Shown: positions 28,094 through 38,611 of the stretch, in pieces
Layout of the letters: every line of letters begins with the position of its first letter
How positions within the stretch are numbered: position 1 is the first letter of the stretch
Source of the DNA: Paraburkholderia kururiensis
Lineage (GTDB): Bacteria; Pseudomonadota; Gammaproteobacteria; Burkholderiales; Burkholderiaceae
Direction of reading: 5' to 3'
DNA length: 64,000 nucleotides
Assembly: GCF_034424375.1 (NCBI RefSeq)
Contig: NZ_CP139965.1
Coordinates: 4,464,001-4,528,000 of the forward strand
The notes under the pieces: model-generated
Told to the model about the DNA's origin: nothing
What the model saw: the letters and a program-made list of their open reading frames with translations, nothing else
The model's database searches: none
Program-made: the position numbers and the translations under genes

Positions 28094-28259
28094 TCGCTGT
28101 CTTGTTTGAGGCAACCTGCGTTGCGCTTCGCTGGGCCGTGTGTGCCGCGGTGGCAGGCGTCGCCTGGATGCCCGCTCACGCAAATTCCGCACGCTCGCCG
28201 TTGTGCTGATGTCCGCGAGCAATACGCGACGCAAACCGTCGTGCTGCCAACGGCTACCG

Positions 28260-29129
28260 TTATTTGAGCTCCAACGCGCGTGCATACAGATCGTTGCGCG
28301 ACACGCCCGTGAGCGCCGCCGCCACCTTCGCCGCGCCCTTCACCGGCAGCTCTTCCAGCAGCGTACGCAATAGCGCGTCGTGATCCTCGACCCCGCCCGA
28401 CGGCTGAGTGGGCGCTCCTTCCACCACCAGAACGAACTCGCCGCGCTGCCGGTTCGGGTCGCCTGCGAGCCACGCTGGCCCTTCGGCCAGGGTGCAGCAG
28501 TGAATGGCCTCATGTAACTTGGTCAGCTCGCGGGCGATCAGCAGGCGGCGTGCACCGCCGAATGCGTCGGCGAGTGCCTGGACGCTTTCGATCACGCGGT
28601 GGGGTGCTTCGTAGAACACCATGGCATGCGAATGCGAGGCGAGCGATTGCAGTGCTGTGATCCGCTGCTTTGCCTTGGTCGGCAGGAAGCCGAGGAACGT
28701 GAACGTTCCTGCCCAGTCGCCGGCCACCGAAAGCGCTGTGGCGAGTGCGCTCGCGCCCGGCAGCGGCACCACGGCGAAGCCCGCAGCGCGTACTGCGTCG
28801 ACCAGCTTGGCGCCGGGGTCCGAAATGCCTGGCGTGCCGGCATCGGAGACGTACGCCACGCGCTCGCCCGCGCGCAGGTGTTCGATAACGCGCTGCGCAG
28901 CTTCGCGCTCGTTGTGCTCATGCACAGCAAGCAGCGGCTTGGAGAGGCCATAGCGGGAGAGCAACTGCCCGGTGTTGCGTGTGTCTTCGGCGGCGATGCG
29001 GTCCACGAGTCCGAGCACGTGCAGGGCGCGCAGCGTGATGTCGGCGGCATTGCCGATGGGCGTGGCCACCACGTACAGCGCGGCGGCGGGGTACTGCTGC
29101 GCTTGTGCGAGTTCGGAGAGAGGGATCAT
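28260..29129 (-). CDS. rsmI: 16S rRNA (cytidine(1402)-2'-O)-methyltransferase
   Basis: A 289-residue SAM-dependent enzyme of the tetrapyrrole-methylase fold. The N-terminus LYVVATPIGNAADITLRALHVL, then IAAEDTRNTGQLL, VAYVSDAGTPGISDPG and PLPGASALATALS are the standard RsmI motifs. It methylates the 2'-O of C1402 in the decoding centre. Its ATG (29129-29127) overlaps the divergent yraN ATG (29128-29130) inside the sequence CATG, so each gene's upstream signals lie in the other's coding region; no ribosome site is obvious for rsmI. Confidence 0.97.
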   Translation of the reverse strand: MIPLSELAQAQQYPAAALYVVATPIGNAADITLRALHVLGLVDRIAAEDTRNTGQLLSRYGLSKPLLAVHEHNEREAAQRVIEHLRAGERVAYVSDAGTPGISDPGAKLVDAVRAAGFAVVPLPGASALATALSVAGDWAGTFTFLGFLPTKAKQRITALQSLASHSHAMVFYEAPHRVIESVQALADAFGGARRLLIARELTKLHEAIHCCTLAEGPAWLAGDPNRQRGEFVLVVEGAPTQPSGGVEDHDALLRTLLEELPVKGAAKVAAALTGVSRNDLYARALELK

Positions 29130-29601
29130 GAGTCAGAACACGCAGGCGAAGGGAACGAGGCCGACATTGTGCCACGCAGGTCATAAGCCGCAGACCGCGC
29201 GCAGCGACGGCAACGCGGGCCGCGACGACAACTTTTCGCGCAGGCACGAGTCGAAGAAACTCGGCGCGACGTTCGAAACGCTTGCCCTCGACTTTCTGCG
29301 CCGCCAGCGGCTGCGCTTCGTTGCACGAAACGTCACGTGCCGCGGCGGCGAAATCGATCTGGTGATGCGCGAGCCGGACGGCACGCTGGTGTTCGTCGAA
29401 GTGAGGGCGAGGGCATCGCGCAGGTATGGCGGCGCGGCGGCGAGCATCGGCTGGCAAAAGCAGCAACGTATCGTGCACGCCGCGCAGTTTTTCCTGGCGT
29501 CGCGGCAAGGCGCGATGTCGCGCTGCCGGTTCGATGTCGTGGCGTTCGAGGCAGGGCGCCTCGTATGGATGCGCGACGCGTTTCGCGCAGATGGCACCTG
29601 A
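29128..29601 (+). CDS. yraN: YraN family (UPF0102) nuclease-like protein
   Basis: A 157-residue protein. After a polar N-terminal extension of about 45 residues comes the YraN core: LGATFETLALDFLRRQRLRFVARNVTCRGGEIDLVM, then GTLVFVEVRARAS. This is a restriction-endonuclease-like fold with the Glu-x-Asp and Glu-x-Arg/Lys pattern (GEIDLV...FVEVR), consistent with a nuclease of unknown substrate. ATG at 29128 is preceded by GAGAGAGGG, which lies inside the start of rsmI. It is first of a set yraN-diaA-dolP-cytochrome c in the same order as part of the E. coli lpoA-yraN-diaA-dolP locus. Confidence 0.93.
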   Translation: MSQNTQAKGTRPTLCHAGHKPQTARSDGNAGRDDNFSRRHESKKLGATFETLALDFLRRQRLRFVARNVTCRGGEIDLVMREPDGTLVFVEVRARASRRYGGAAASIGWQKQQRIVHAAQFFLASRQGAMSRCRFDVVAFEAGRLVWMRDAFRADGT

Positions 29602-29694
29602 AAACGGCGCTTTTCGCGGGCTCGAGTGCGATAAACTTGCGGACGCCCACGCGGCAAGTTCCCGCGACACCACGCAGTACCAGATAGAAACTCG

Positions 29695-30282
29695 ATGTCA
29701 GTCGAACGTATTCAACAACTCTTTCGCGACAGCGCCGCTGTTCAACTCGAGGCACTGGAGGCGTTGGCCATGCCGATCGCTGCGGCCATCGACACGATCT
29801 TCGCCGCGCTCGCGAACGGCAACAAGATCATCGCGTGCGGCGACGGCGGGTCCTCGGCGCAGGCGCGGTACTTCGCTGCCGGCCTGATCGACCGCTTCGA
29901 ACGCGAGCGCCCCGGCCTGCCCGCAGTCGCGCTCTCCACCGACACCAGCGCGCTCGCCACGGTGGCGACCGAAGAGGCGCTGAACCAGATCTTTGCGAAA
30001 CAGCTGCGCGTGCTCGGCCAGCCCGGCGACGTGCTGCTTGCAATCACGACGTCCGACGAGCCGGCCAACGTGCTCGCCGCCATCGAGAACGCGCACGAGC
30101 GCGAGATGATCGTCGTTGCGCTCACGGGCAGCGGCGGCGCGAAAGTCGTGGAAGCGCTCGCGGACACCGACATTCACATTGGCGTGCCGTCCGCGCGGGT
30201 CGCACGCGTGCACGAAGTTCACTTGCTGACCATTCATTGTCTGTGCGACGGCATCGACGCGATGCTGCTTGGCGAAGACTGA
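29695..30282 (+). CDS. SIS-domain protein, DiaA/GmhA-like
   Basis: A 195-residue sugar-isomerase-fold protein. Motifs NKIIACGDGGSSAQARYFAAGLIDRFERERPGLPAVAL and LLAITTSDEPANVL match GmhA/DiaA. Its position between yraN and a dolP-like gene favours DiaA, the tetrameric DnaA-binding initiation factor, over the phosphoheptose isomerase; many betaproteobacterial copies are labelled phosphoheptose isomerase. The typical GmhA residues GNGGS are here GDGGS, a change that may affect catalysis. The ribosome site is weak. Confidence 0.87.
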   Translation: MSVERIQQLFRDSAAVQLEALEALAMPIAAAIDTIFAALANGNKIIACGDGGSSAQARYFAAGLIDRFERERPGLPAVALSTDTSALATVATEEALNQIFAKQLRVLGQPGDVLLAITTSDEPANVLAAIENAHEREMIVVALTGSGGAKVVEALADTDIHIGVPSARVARVHEVHLLTIHCLCDGIDAMLLGED

Positions 30283-30302
30283 CATTCGAGGAGAAGTAGT
30301 TG

Positions 30303-31106
30303 ATGAGCGGACACCGCATCAGGAATACGCTGGCGAGAACCACTCTCGCAATCGGGCTCGCCGCAGGGCTCGCCGCCGGTTTGCAGGGCTGCGTGCTCGC
30401 ACTCGCGGGTGCCGCGGGCGGCGGCGCTTTGGTGGCAACCGATCGGCGCACAGTCGGTACGCAAACCGAAGACCGCGAGATTCAGGTGAAGGCGCTCTCG
30501 CAGCTGAGCAACAACCTGCCGCAGGACTCGCACATCAACGTGGCCGTGTTCAATCGCCGCGTGCTGATTACGGGCGAAGTGCCCGACGACGCGTCGAAGC
30601 AGAAGGCCGAGACTCTCGTGCGCGGCATCAACAACGTCAATTCGGTCGTCAACGAACTGGCCGTGCAGCCAGCCAGTTCGTTCTCGTCGCGCTCGAACGA
30701 CGCTTACCTCGAAGGACGCGTGAAGACAGCGCTGATCGCGGAGAAGTACATTTCCGCGAACAACTTCAAGGTGGTGAGCGAGCGCGGCATCGTCTACCTG
30801 ATGGGCCTCGTCACGCAGGAGGAGGGCGGTATTGCCGCCGCCGCGACGAGCCAGGTGCCGGGCGTCGTGCAGGTGGTGAAGGTGTTCCAGTACATCCAGC
30901 CGCAGGAGGCCGCAGCATTGAACGCGGCGGCGCAGTCCGGCGCTAGCGCACCGGGTGCCGCGAGCGCGCCGGCAATTTCCAGCGACGCAACGGCGGGCGC
31001 CGTGCCGGACTCGTCCGTGAGCGCGCGCCCGCTCGACCAGCAGGCGCCGGCGCCCGTGACGAACTCGTCCCCCGCTAAACCCGGAACCGTGGCGGCGCCG
31101 AAATGA
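30303..31106 (+). CDS. BON-domain outer-membrane lipoprotein, DolP-like
   Basis: A 267-residue lipoprotein. Signal peptide with lipobox GLQGC (lipid Cys about 30). Two BON domains follow: about 60-125 (IQVKALSQLSNNLP... VAVFNRRVLITGEVPDD) and 130-200 (LEGRVKTALIAEKYISANNFKVV...RGIVYLMGLV). This is the DolP/OsmY architecture; DolP supports outer-membrane integrity and BAM function. The last 65 residues are a Ala/Pro/Ser-rich tail absent from E. coli DolP. ATG 30303 has GAGGAG upstream. The stop overlaps the next gene as ATGA. Confidence 0.92.
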   Translation: MSGHRIRNTLARTTLAIGLAAGLAAGLQGCVLALAGAAGGGALVATDRRTVGTQTEDREIQVKALSQLSNNLPQDSHINVAVFNRRVLITGEVPDDASKQKAETLVRGINNVNSVVNELAVQPASSFSSRSNDAYLEGRVKTALIAEKYISANNFKVVSERGIVYLMGLVTQEEGGIAAAATSQVPGVVQVVKVFQYIQPQEAAALNAAAQSGASAPGAASAPAISSDATAGAVPDSSVSARPLDQQAPAPVTNSSPAKPGTVAAPK

Positions 31107-31474
31107 TGGTCGGCGCGGGTATAGGTTTGTGGAAACGGCTGGCGCCGCTGCTGGCCGCAGGCGTAGTGCTCGGTTTATCGATCACGGCCACCGCAGCCCG
31201 TGCGGCGGACACGCCCGCGGGCCTCGTGGTAGCGCGCAGCAATGCGTGCATGGGTTGCCACGCCGTGGACCGCAAGCTGGTGGGACCGTCGTTCCAGCAG
31301 ATCGCAGCGAAATACAAGGGTGACGCAGCAGCGCCGGCAAAGCTGGCACTGAAGGTCAAGGACGGCGGCTCGGGCGTGTGGGGCGCCATTCCGATGCCCT
31401 CGCATCCGCGCATGAGCGACGCGGACATTCGCACCGTGGTGGCTTGGGTATTGGCGGGGGCGCCTGAGAAGTGA
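31103..31474 (+). CDS. Periplasmic class I cytochrome c
   Basis: A 123-residue precursor: hydrophobic signal (LAPLLAAGVVLGLSITATAARA), mature haem domain with CMGCH (Cys49, Cys52, His53) and axial Met98 in AIPMPSHP, as in c551/c5-type cytochromes of about 85 mature residues. It is translationally coupled (ATGA) to the DolP-like gene upstream, an unusual link between an electron carrier and an outer-membrane quality gene. The second of two adjacent Met codons could also be the start. Confidence 0.94.
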   Translation: MMVGAGIGLWKRLAPLLAAGVVLGLSITATAARAADTPAGLVVARSNACMGCHAVDRKLVGPSFQQIAAKYKGDAAAPAKLALKVKDGGSGVWGAIPMPSHPRMSDADIRTVVAWVLAGAPEK

Positions 31475-31551
31475 GGTTGGGCTGTTTTGCGTTTGCCTGT
31501 GGTTTCGCGGCCTGCTTGTCTGGAGACCGCGTGCTACGCCTAGCGCGGCGC

Positions 31552-31582
31552 TTGGCAAACCGCCGATCGCTTGTGCTAGAAT
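31552..31582 (+). promoter_or_regulatory. Promoter of tRNA-Ala
   Basis: TTGGCA (31552-31557), then an extended -10 TGC-TAGAAT (31574-31582), about 12 bases before the mature tRNA. The spacer is 19, so the extended -10 probably compensates. Confidence 0.6.
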
Positions 31583-31594
31583 CGCAGCTTCGTT

Positions 31595-31670
<76 letters not shown>

Positions 31671-31702
31671 ACAGACATTCAGGCAGTTCCGCAGTATTCC
31701 GC

Positions 31703-31737
31703 AAACCCCGCAGCCGGCAAGGCTCGCGGGGTTTTTT
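31703..31737 (+). terminator. Terminator after tRNA-Ala
   Basis: Stem AACCCCGC/GCGGGGTT (31704-31711 with 31726-31733) with an inner AGCC/GGCT stem, then a T-run to 31737. Confidence 0.9.
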
Positions 31738-31815
31738 GTTTCGGGCGACGCTTTACGACATCACTCGACGTCAGGTACGCGGCCACTCGGGAAGGACCAC
31801 GCTGGCCAACACCTC

Positions 31816-32805
31816 CTACGCCCCCGTCGACCCCCTCACCACCAACTCCCCCGGCAACACCAGCGTGCGCGTCGACATCTCCGGTTCGGCGAGTCGCTGC
31901 GTCAGCAATTGCATCGCATTCTTCCCGATCTCATACACCGGCTGCGCGATAACCGTGACGCCAGGCGTCACCAGGTCCGTCCACGCGTCGTTATCGAAGC
32001 CGGCGAGCGCTACGTCGTCCGGCATACGCGCCCCGTGCTCGCGCAGCGCCCTATAGGCTCCCAGCAGCAGCAAACCATTGCTTGCCACAATCGCATCCGG
32101 CCGCTCGTCTGACTCTGCCGCAAGCCACGCCGTCACACGCGCGTGTGCGGCCTCGGGATGCGGATCGACGAATTCCGCCGCCGCCGAAACGCCATGCTGC
32201 TGCAGTGCTTCGACAAACGCCGCGTGTCGTTCGCGTCCGGTGGTACTCGCATTGCCGAAGAGTCCCGCGCACCGCTTGTAGCCGCGCTCCACCAGGTGTT
32301 CGGCGAGGCGCGTCGCGGCGTCGCGGTTGTCGAGCGTCACGGCGTCGGTCACGCCCGCCGGGCCCGCGCGGTCGATCATCACCACCGGGAACGCGTACGT
32401 GCGCGCGTCGAACCGGCGCGCGGCCTCGTAGGTCGGCGAGTAGATCACGCCCGTCACGCGCTCGCTTTCCATGAGCCGCAGGTACATGGCCTCTTTTTCC
32501 GGGTTCTCGTCCGTGTTGCAGAGGATCACGCGCATGCCCTGCGCGTACGCGGCGTCTTCCACGGCGCGGCTCACCTCGGTGAAGAACGGGTTGCGCACGT
32601 CGGAGACGATGAGGCCGATCGTCGCGGTGTCGCCCGAGCGCAGGCGCTGCGCGGCGGCGTTGGGCCGGTAGTCGAGCTGTTCGATGACCTCGAGCACGCG
32701 CCGGCGCACGCTGTCGCGCACCGGGCCGTTGTTCGAAAGCACGCGCGAGACGGTCGTCACCGACACGCCCGCTGCCTCCGCCACATCCTTGATTCTTGGC
32801 GCCAT
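31816..32805 (-). CDS. LacI-family repressor, probable regulator of the fructose PTS operon
   Basis: A 329-residue repressor. N-terminal HTH IKDVAEAAGVSVTTVSRVLSNNGPV and hinge helix NAAAQRLRSGDTATIGLI, then a periplasmic-binding-like effector domain (60-325). It is divergent from fruB with 219 bp between starts, and the two palindromes there (32811-32822 and 32978-32989) fit a LacI dimer. A fructose phosphate is the natural effector guess, by analogy with FruR/Cra, though the gene is not proven orthologous. One palindrome lies just 6 bp before its own ATG, which suggests autorepression. Confidence 0.92.
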   Translation of the reverse strand: MAPRIKDVAEAAGVSVTTVSRVLSNNGPVRDSVRRRVLEVIEQLDYRPNAAAQRLRSGDTATIGLIVSDVRNPFFTEVSRAVEDAAYAQGMRVILCNTDENPEKEAMYLRLMESERVTGVIYSPTYEAARRFDARTYAFPVVMIDRAGPAGVTDAVTLDNRDAATRLAEHLVERGYKRCAGLFGNASTTGRERHAAFVEALQQHGVSAAAEFVDPHPEAAHARVTAWLAAESDERPDAIVASNGLLLLGAYRALREHGARMPDDVALAGFDNDAWTDLVTPGVTVIAQPVYEIGKNAMQLLTQRLAEPEMSTRTLVLPGELVVRGSTGA

Positions 32806-32810
32806 GGAAT

Positions 32811-32822
32811 GAAATCGATTTC
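32811..32822. promoter_or_regulatory. Operator-like palindrome before the LacI-type gene
   Basis: GAAATCGATTTC, a perfect 12-bp palindrome with the central CG typical of LacI operators, 6 bp upstream of the repressor ATG. Confidence 0.65.
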
Positions 32823-32963
32823 TTGATGAATCGGCGTATACCCTGGTCTCGCGGTATCCGTTCGCGCATCTTGCAGTGCCGCGCCCCGGCGGGACGGGCG
32901 ACGCGCGGCTATTCTATCGGGCCTCGGCGCAACTTTCATCCTTCCCGGCGACTGTATGCCGAC

Positions 32964-32992
32964 TTGACGTCCAAAGTGGTATCGATTCCAAT
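32964..32992 (+). promoter_or_regulatory. fru promoter with overlapping operator
   Basis: TTGACG (32964-32969), 17-bp spacer, TCCAAT (32987-32992). The near-palindrome GGTATCGATTCC (32978-32989), sharing the ATCGAT core with 32811-32822, lies in the spacer and over the -10, where binding would block RNA polymerase. Confidence 0.55.
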
Positions 32993-33024
32993 AGCGCACA
33001 TTCCACGACCAACGAGGAGACGCG

Positions 33025-35573
<2,549 letters not shown>

Positions 35574-35577
<4 letters not shown>

Positions 35578-36641
35578 ACACCGTCATCACGGTCACGCTG
35601 AACCCGGCGCTCGACCAGACCGTGCGCGTCGCGAACCTGACGCCGGGCGACGTGAACCGCGCGGAGTCGCTCGAATTCAACGCGGGCGGTAAGGGCGTGA
35701 ACGTGGCGGGTTGTCTCGCGGACTACGGCGTCGCAACCATCGTCACGGGGTTGCTCGGCGCGGAAGACAGCGCCGCGTTCGACGCGCTCTTTGCCGCCAA
35801 GCGCATCGACGACCGCTTCGTGCGCGTGCCGGGCCGCACGCGCATCAACGTGAAGCTCGTGGATACCGCGCGCCATGAGACCACCGACATCAACCTCGCC
35901 ACCACGCCGCCCGCGCCCGGCTGCGTCGAAGCGCTGGAGCGGCGCATCGCGGAACTCGCGCGGCCGGGCCGGTGGTGCGTGCTCGCGGGCAGCCTGCCGC
36001 CCGGTGTCGATCCATCGTTCTATCGACGCATGACGCGCGTGCTGCACGACGCGGGCGTCCACGTGGCGCTCGACACGAGCGGCGCGCCGCTCACCGAAGC
36101 CCTCGCCGCTACGGATCCACGCGATCTGCCCGACCTCGTGAAGCCGAACCAGGCCGAACTGGAAGCGCTGCTGGGCCGCACGCTCCACGACGACGAAGCC
36201 ATCATTGCCGCCGCCTGCGAACTCGCGGCGCGCGGCATCCGCTACGTGGTCGTGTCGCTGGGTGGTCGCGGGGCGCTCGGCGTGATGGCGAGCCAGCCGC
36301 CAGCGGGGTCGCACAGTGCGCCGCCGCAGTCGCGCGCATCCGCAGCGGCCTTGCGCGCCGCGCCGCGTGCCTTCCAGGTCTTTCGTGCGACGCCGCCGCG
36401 CGTGCCTGTCGCGAGCACAGTAGGCGCGGGCGATGCGTTTGTCGCGGGACTCGTCGCGAGTCTGCTCGAAGCACGCACCTGGGCCGAAGCGGGCCGGCAG
36501 GCCACCGCATTCGCCGCCGGGAAGCTCGCGCGCGTGGGCCCGCATCTGCCCGATCATGCGACGCTGGCCGCGCTCGCGGCGCGCGTCGAAGTCGAAACAT
36601 TCACGCTGGCCGCCGCCGCGGACGGCGCCGTACAGCCATGA
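35574..36641 (+). CDS. fruK: 1-phosphofructokinase
   Basis: A 355-residue PfkB-family kinase that makes fructose 1,6-bisphosphate from the fructose 1-phosphate delivered by FruA. N-terminus VITVTLNPALDQTV, substrate site NAGGKGVNVA, LAGSLPPGVD, KPNQAELEALLG, and the catalytic STVGAGDAFVAG near residue 285. An Ala/Pro/Ser-rich insert of about 30 residues (about 240-270) precedes the ATP site and makes it longer than the usual 310-320. Coupled by ATGA to fruB upstream and nearly coupled to fruA downstream. Confidence 0.96.
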
Positions 36642-36664
36642 GCCGCGAGGCCGGAGACACTGCA

Positions 36665-38491
36665 ATGGAAAAAATCATCGGACTCGTGGCGGCGCCCGGA
36701 CAGAGCGCTGCGCCCACGTTCGCCGCGCAGGCGCTGAGCCGCGCCGCCGAGGCGCGCGGCGTGACGCTCGCCGTCGAAACGCGCAGCGCGCTCGGCGTGC
36801 AGACGCCGCTTTCCGCGGAAGCGATTCGCGCGGCGAGCGGCGTGCTGATCGCGGCAGACGACCCCGCCGCCGTGGACGAAACGCCGTTCGCCGGCAAGAC
36901 GATCGAACGCGTGACCTTGGACGAAGCGATCCGCGACGCGCAAGCGGTGATCGCGCGAGCGGCTGCCGGCGCATCGCGTGTGGCGTCGCCGCCTGCGCCG
37001 CGTCAGGAAGACGACACCGCGAAATCGCCCGCTGAATCCGCTGAATCAAAGCGGCCTTTGAAGATCGTCGCCATCACCTCGTGCCCCACGGGCATCGCGC
37101 ACACCTTCATGGCCGCCGAAGGCCTTGCGCAAGGCGCGAAGGCGCTGGGCCACACCATCCACGTGGAGACGCAAGGCTCGGTAGGCGCGCAGAACAAGCT
37201 CACCGACGCGCAGATTGCCGAAGCCGACCTCGTCGTGATTGCCGCCGACACCCAGGTCGACAAGAGCCGCTTCAAGGGCAAGCGGCTCTACGAAACCGGC
37301 ACGAAGGGCGCCATCGGCAAGGGCGCGGCGTTGATCGAAAGCGCGATCGCGCAAGCGCGTGTCGAAGGCGGCGCAGCGGGTGCGGCCGCAAGCGGCGCGG
37401 CGCTCGCCGATCAGGTGGCGGCGGCCAAGCAGGCGCGTTCGGCGAAGGCGTCCGGTCCGTATCGGCACCTCATGACGGGTGTTTCGTACATGCTGCCGTT
37501 CGTCGTGGCGGGCGGACTGCTGATCGCGCTCTCGTTCGCATTGGGCGGCATCTACGCGTTCGACGACGCGCACAAAGGCACGCTCGCCTGGTCGCTGTTC
37601 CAGATCGGCGCGAAGTCGGCCTTCGCGCTCATCGTGCCGGTGCTCTCGGGCTACATCGCGTACTCCATCGCAGACCGGCCGGGCGTTGCGCCCGGCATGG
37701 TGGGCGGCATGCTCGCGGCCAGCCTCAGCGCGGGGTTCCTGGGCGGCATCGTGTCAGGCTTCCTCGCGGGCTACACGGCGCTGCTCATCAACCGGCACCT
37801 GAAGCTGCACCGCAACCTGGAAGGGCTCAAGCCCGTGCTCATCATTCCGCTCGTTTCCACGCTGATCGTCGGGTTGCTGATGATCTACGTGGTGGGCTCG
37901 CCGGTGGCCGCCGCGCTGCACGCGCTGGAAGGCTGGCTGCGTTCCATGCAGGCGGGCAGCGCCGTGGTGCTCGGCCTGATTCTGGGCGGCATGATGGCTG
38001 TCGACATGGGCGGCCCCGTGAACAAGGCGGCCTACGCGTTCAGTGCCGGGCTGATTGCGAGCCACGTCTACACGCCGATGGCCGCGACGATGGCGGCCGG
38101 CATGACGCCGCCGCTCGGCATCGCGCTCGCCACCTGGCTCTTCCGCGGCCGCTTCGGCGAGGAAGAGCGCGAAGCGGGCAAGGCGGCCGCCGTGCTGGGC
38201 ATCGCGTTCATCACCGAAGGCGCGATTCCGTTCGCGGCGCGCGACCCGATGCGCGTGATTCCGTCGTGCATCGCGGGCTCGGCCGTAGCGGGCGCGATTT
38301 CGATGGCGGCCGGCGTCGAACTCAAGGTGCCGCACGGCGGCGTGTTCGTGCTGCCCATTCCGAACGCCGTCACGCACCTCGGCGTCTACGCGCTGGCCAT
38401 TGTCGCGGGCACGCTCGTGACGGCGCTCGCGGTGGGCCTGTTGAAGCGTGCGCCGCAGAATGGCGGCAAGGCGCAAGCCGCGGCTGCCTGA
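36665..38491 (+). CDS. fruA: Fructose-specific PTS permease EIIBC
   Basis: A 608-residue inner-membrane protein. Residues 1-100 are a degenerate IIB' domain lacking the active Cys. IIB (about 130-235) has phospho-Cys140 in ITSCPTGIAHTFMAAE. IIC (about 260-600) has eight to ten membrane helices with GVSYMLPFVVAGG, VDMGGPVNKAAY and FITEGAIPFAARDP. It imports fructose as fructose 1-phosphate. Start 36665 has GGAG at a good distance; an ATG at 36638 overlapping the fruK stop (ATGA) would add nine residues and is possible. Confidence 0.95.
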   Translation: MEKIIGLVAAPGQSAAPTFAAQALSRAAEARGVTLAVETRSALGVQTPLSAEAIRAASGVLIAADDPAAVDETPFAGKTIERVTLDEAIRDAQAVIARAAAGASRVASPPAPRQEDDTAKSPAESAESKRPLKIVAITSCPTGIAHTFMAAEGLAQGAKALGHTIHVETQGSVGAQNKLTDAQIAEADLVVIAADTQVDKSRFKGKRLYETGTKGAIGKGAALIESAIAQARVEGGAAGAAASGAALADQVAAAKQARSAKASGPYRHLMTGVSYMLPFVVAGGLLIALSFALGGIYAFDDAHKGTLAWSLFQIGAKSAFALIVPVLSGYIAYSIADRPGVAPGMVGGMLAASLSAGFLGGIVSGFLAGYTALLINRHLKLHRNLEGLKPVLIIPLVSTLIVGLLMIYVVGSPVAAALHALEGWLRSMQAGSAVVLGLILGGMMAVDMGGPVNKAAYAFSAGLIASHVYTPMAATMAAGMTPPLGIALATWLFRGRFGEEEREAGKAAAVLGIAFITEGAIPFAARDPMRVIPSCIAGSAVAGAISMAAGVELKVPHGGVFVLPIPNAVTHLGVYALAIVAGTLVTALAVGLLKRAPQNGGKAQAAAA

Positions 38492-38512
38492 GCCCGAGGG
38501 CCAGAATCGCAA

Positions 38513-38532
38513 AGGCGCCGTGACAGGCGCCT
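38513..38532 (+). terminator. Possible weak terminator after fruA
   Basis: Stem AGGCGCC/GGCGCCT (38513-38519 with 38526-38532), loop GTGACA, no T-tail. It may slow polymerase or protect the 3' end rather than terminate by itself. Confidence 0.35.
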
Positions 38533-38611
38533 GACGCCCCATCCGGTTGTATCCTCTTGGCTCAGCAAACGGCGCCGCCCCGAAGGCGCCGCGCAACCGG
38601 ACCGTCACCTC

